DNA of 33,419 bases, from positions 1-33,419 of the forward strand of contig JACPCK010000049.1 in the NCBI GenBank assembly GCA_016179845.1, read 5' to 3'. The stretch comes from Chloroflexota bacterium. Lineage in GTDB: Bacteria; Chloroflexota; Dehalococcoidia; Lucifugimonadales; JACPCK01. The translations under genes and the position numbers were made by a program. This document shows, piece by piece, positions 32,097-33,419 of the stretch. The stretch's first letter is position 1. The number at the start of each line of letters is the position of its first letter. The notes under the pieces are model-generated. The model was given only the letters and a program-made list of their open reading frames with translations. It did not search any database and was not told the origin of the DNA.

Positions 32097-32585
32097 TTGC
32101 AGCACCGGATAAGGGCCGCTGCTTTGATAGTGAAGAAAGGCAGGCTGCTTCTGGTGAAGCACGTCCACCCTGAGAGCGGCTCTGTCTTCTGGGTGCCTCC
32201 TGGAGGGGGTGTGAATGCGGGCCAAGAGTCTATCTACGATGCAGCTACCCGGGAAGTCCTGGAGGAGACTGGGCTCCGGGTCACACTGGGCCGAATCCTC
32301 TACATTAGAGAGTTCGTGGATATGGAAATGCACCTTCATAATCTTGAGCTTTTCATTCTGGCTGACAGATTTGACGGCAAGCTGACCATCGATAACCTGA
32401 GGCCAGGAGACCTGGATTCGAGGTATATTAAGGAGGTTGGTTTTCTGTCGCCAGCGGAGATGCGTGACCTGAACATCTTCCCGCACGAGTTGAAGGCGCA
32501 ATTCTGGATGGATATTGAGTCAGGTGCCACGGCGAAGTACCTTGGCCAGCAGGTGGGCGACAGCAGAAAGCTACCAGAGACATGA
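32097..32585 (+). CDS. Nudix hydrolase
   Basis: A 162-residue enzyme that would hydrolyse a nucleoside diphosphate linked to another group. The Nudix box GX5EX7REUXEEXGU is intact: G38, E44, REVLEETGL at 52-60. GGAGG ends 4 nt before the TTG 32097 start. The N-terminal IVKKGRLLLVKH is typical. It follows hicB by 33 bp but is not an obvious TA partner. Substrate unknown. Confidence 0.9.
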   Translation: MQHRIRAAALIVKKGRLLLVKHVHPESGSVFWVPPGGGVNAGQESIYDAATREVLEETGLRVTLGRILYIREFVDMEMHLHNLELFILADRFDGKLTIDNLRPGDLDSRYIKEVGFLSPAEMRDLNIFPHELKAQFWMDIESGATAKYLGQQVGDSRKLPET

Positions 32586-32629
32586 GTCCATGAGCGGGGT
32601 CATTGCTGTTGTAGCTTAAGGATCAGTTC

Positions 32630-33244
32630 GTGGATTCTTGCCCCTATACCACTCCGCGCAGCCTAGCAATGCTTGACATCAGGGAAGAGCCACCAACCCT
32701 CGCGACCCTCCAGGACTACGGGCAAGTCTCCATTGCCTTCCTCGTGGAGTCCCGCTTCAGGGTAAAGCCGGTCCGCAGCGGCCTGGGTGGTTGGACTATG
32801 ACCGAAGAGAGGGTGGAGCATCCCTGGACCAAGGACTACGATGCGGCAGATGGCGGGCCCATCACGTGGGCGAGGCGGTTTGATATCGCCAATTGGGGCG
32901 TCCTATCGGTGTTTGAGGGAGCGAAGCGCATCGGCGGCGCGGTGATCGCGTTTAACACGCCTGGTGTCTACATGCTGGAAGGGCGTCGTGATCTGGCAGT
33001 TCTCTGGGATATCCGCGTCCGCCCGGAGAATCGCCGGACCGGAATCGGGGCATTGCTGTTCCCCCACATTGTAGCGTGGGCAAAGTACCGCGGCTGTACG
33101 CTCCTCAAGATCGAGACGCAGGACATCAACGTGTCCGCCTGCAAGTTCTACGCTCGCATGGGCTGCGAGCTGAGGGCCGTCCATCGAGATGCCTATCCCG
33201 ACCTTCCAGACGAAGCCCAGTTGCTGTGGTATAGGCGGCTCTAG
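32630..33244 (+). CDS. GNAT acetyltransferase
   Basis: A 204-residue GCN5-related N-acetyltransferase. The acetyl-CoA-binding motif A region is LWDIRVRPENRRTGIGALLF, followed by KIETQDINVSACKFYARMGCELR, similar to streptothricin-type acetyltransferases. GTG 32630 with AAGGA upstream is chosen; ATG 32669 is an alternative. The acceptor substrate (drug, peptide or protein) is unknown. After 33244 to the window end I see nothing identifiable. Confidence 0.85.
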   Translation: MDSCPYTTPRSLAMLDIREEPPTLATLQDYGQVSIAFLVESRFRVKPVRSGLGGWTMTEERVEHPWTKDYDAADGGPITWARRFDIANWGVLSVFEGAKRIGGAVIAFNTPGVYMLEGRRDLAVLWDIRVRPENRRTGIGALLFPHIVAWAKYRGCTLLKIETQDINVSACKFYARMGCELRAVHRDAYPDLPDEAQLLWYRRL

Positions 33245-33419
33245 TCGCCAGTTTTCTCCTGGACGCAGCGACTCGCACTGGCGCGCCCAGGCCCACCTCA
33301 AAAAGCCGCGATTCTATCCAGGCGGGGTAGGCGCAGACCAGTGCGCTCTCGCAGTGACGGGGCGCGCTTCGGGCCGACTTGGCGAGCGGTCCAGTTGCCG
33401 CCGTTGACGCCGACGCATG

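Noticed and set aside
1-33419. CRISPR array
   Set aside because: No regularly spaced repeats with unique spacers were seen; the repeats present are single palindromes.

Overview
The window is a GC-rich bacterial chromosome segment. The likely source is an uncultured Chloroflexota lineage of Dehalococcoidia type. This is inferred from several family III (CaiB/BaiF) CoA-transferases, paired acyl-CoA dehydrogenases, a UroD-family protein, a lipoprotein with a Thr/Pro-rich linker, scattered TGTCATTCTGAACGAAG repeats and frequent GTG/TTG starts. No marker gene for taxonomy is present, so this is an inference.

Layout. (1) 1-1036: 3' part of a CoA-transferase gene. (2) 1037-4560: accessory module flanked by small palindromic repeats, with a minus-strand operon of ParB-domain DNA methyltransferase, spore-photoproduct-lyase-like radical SAM protein and a small unknown protein. 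(3) 4593-10686: a UroD-family gene divergent from an operon of MFS transporter, CoA-transferase and two overlapping acyl-CoA dehydrogenases, i.e. carboxylic-acid uptake and degradation. (4) 10763-14920: a family 5 solute-binding lipoprotein, an SbcD/Mre11-type phosphoesterase with an apparently leaderless promoter, and a ROK sugar kinase. (5) 14929-15014: tRNA-Leu(CAA). (6) 15329-30201: a menaquinone region: isochorismatase-like protein, isocitrate-lyase-family protein, menG, a TetR regulator with a palindromic operator, menF, menD, menH, menC, a CoA-transferase, menB and a broken menA. (7) 30268-31578: tRNA-Gln(TTG) whose 3' end is repeated 1.2 kb downstream, bracketing a two-gene phosphoribosyltransferase/SLOG-like cassette. 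(8) 31609-33244: hicAB, a Nudix hydrolase and a GNAT acetyltransferase.

The menaquinone set is almost complete, but no menE (OSB-CoA ligase) is visible. A family III CoA-transferase lies between menC and menB where a CoA-activating enzyme would be expected. menA lacks its second Asp-rich motif because of a deletion plus frameshift.

Visibly less GC-rich genes are interspersed in this ordinary metabolic backbone: the methyltransferase module, a membrane HEAAH protein, a 561-residue orphan with a HEPN-like motif, a RAMA-like protein under a perfect 28-bp palindrome, and the tRNA-Gln cassette. They look like accessory or defence-type insertions. The most novel-looking items are the tRNA-Gln cassette, the HEPN-like orphan lodged before menB, the RAMA-like gene with its operator, and the possible menE replacement.
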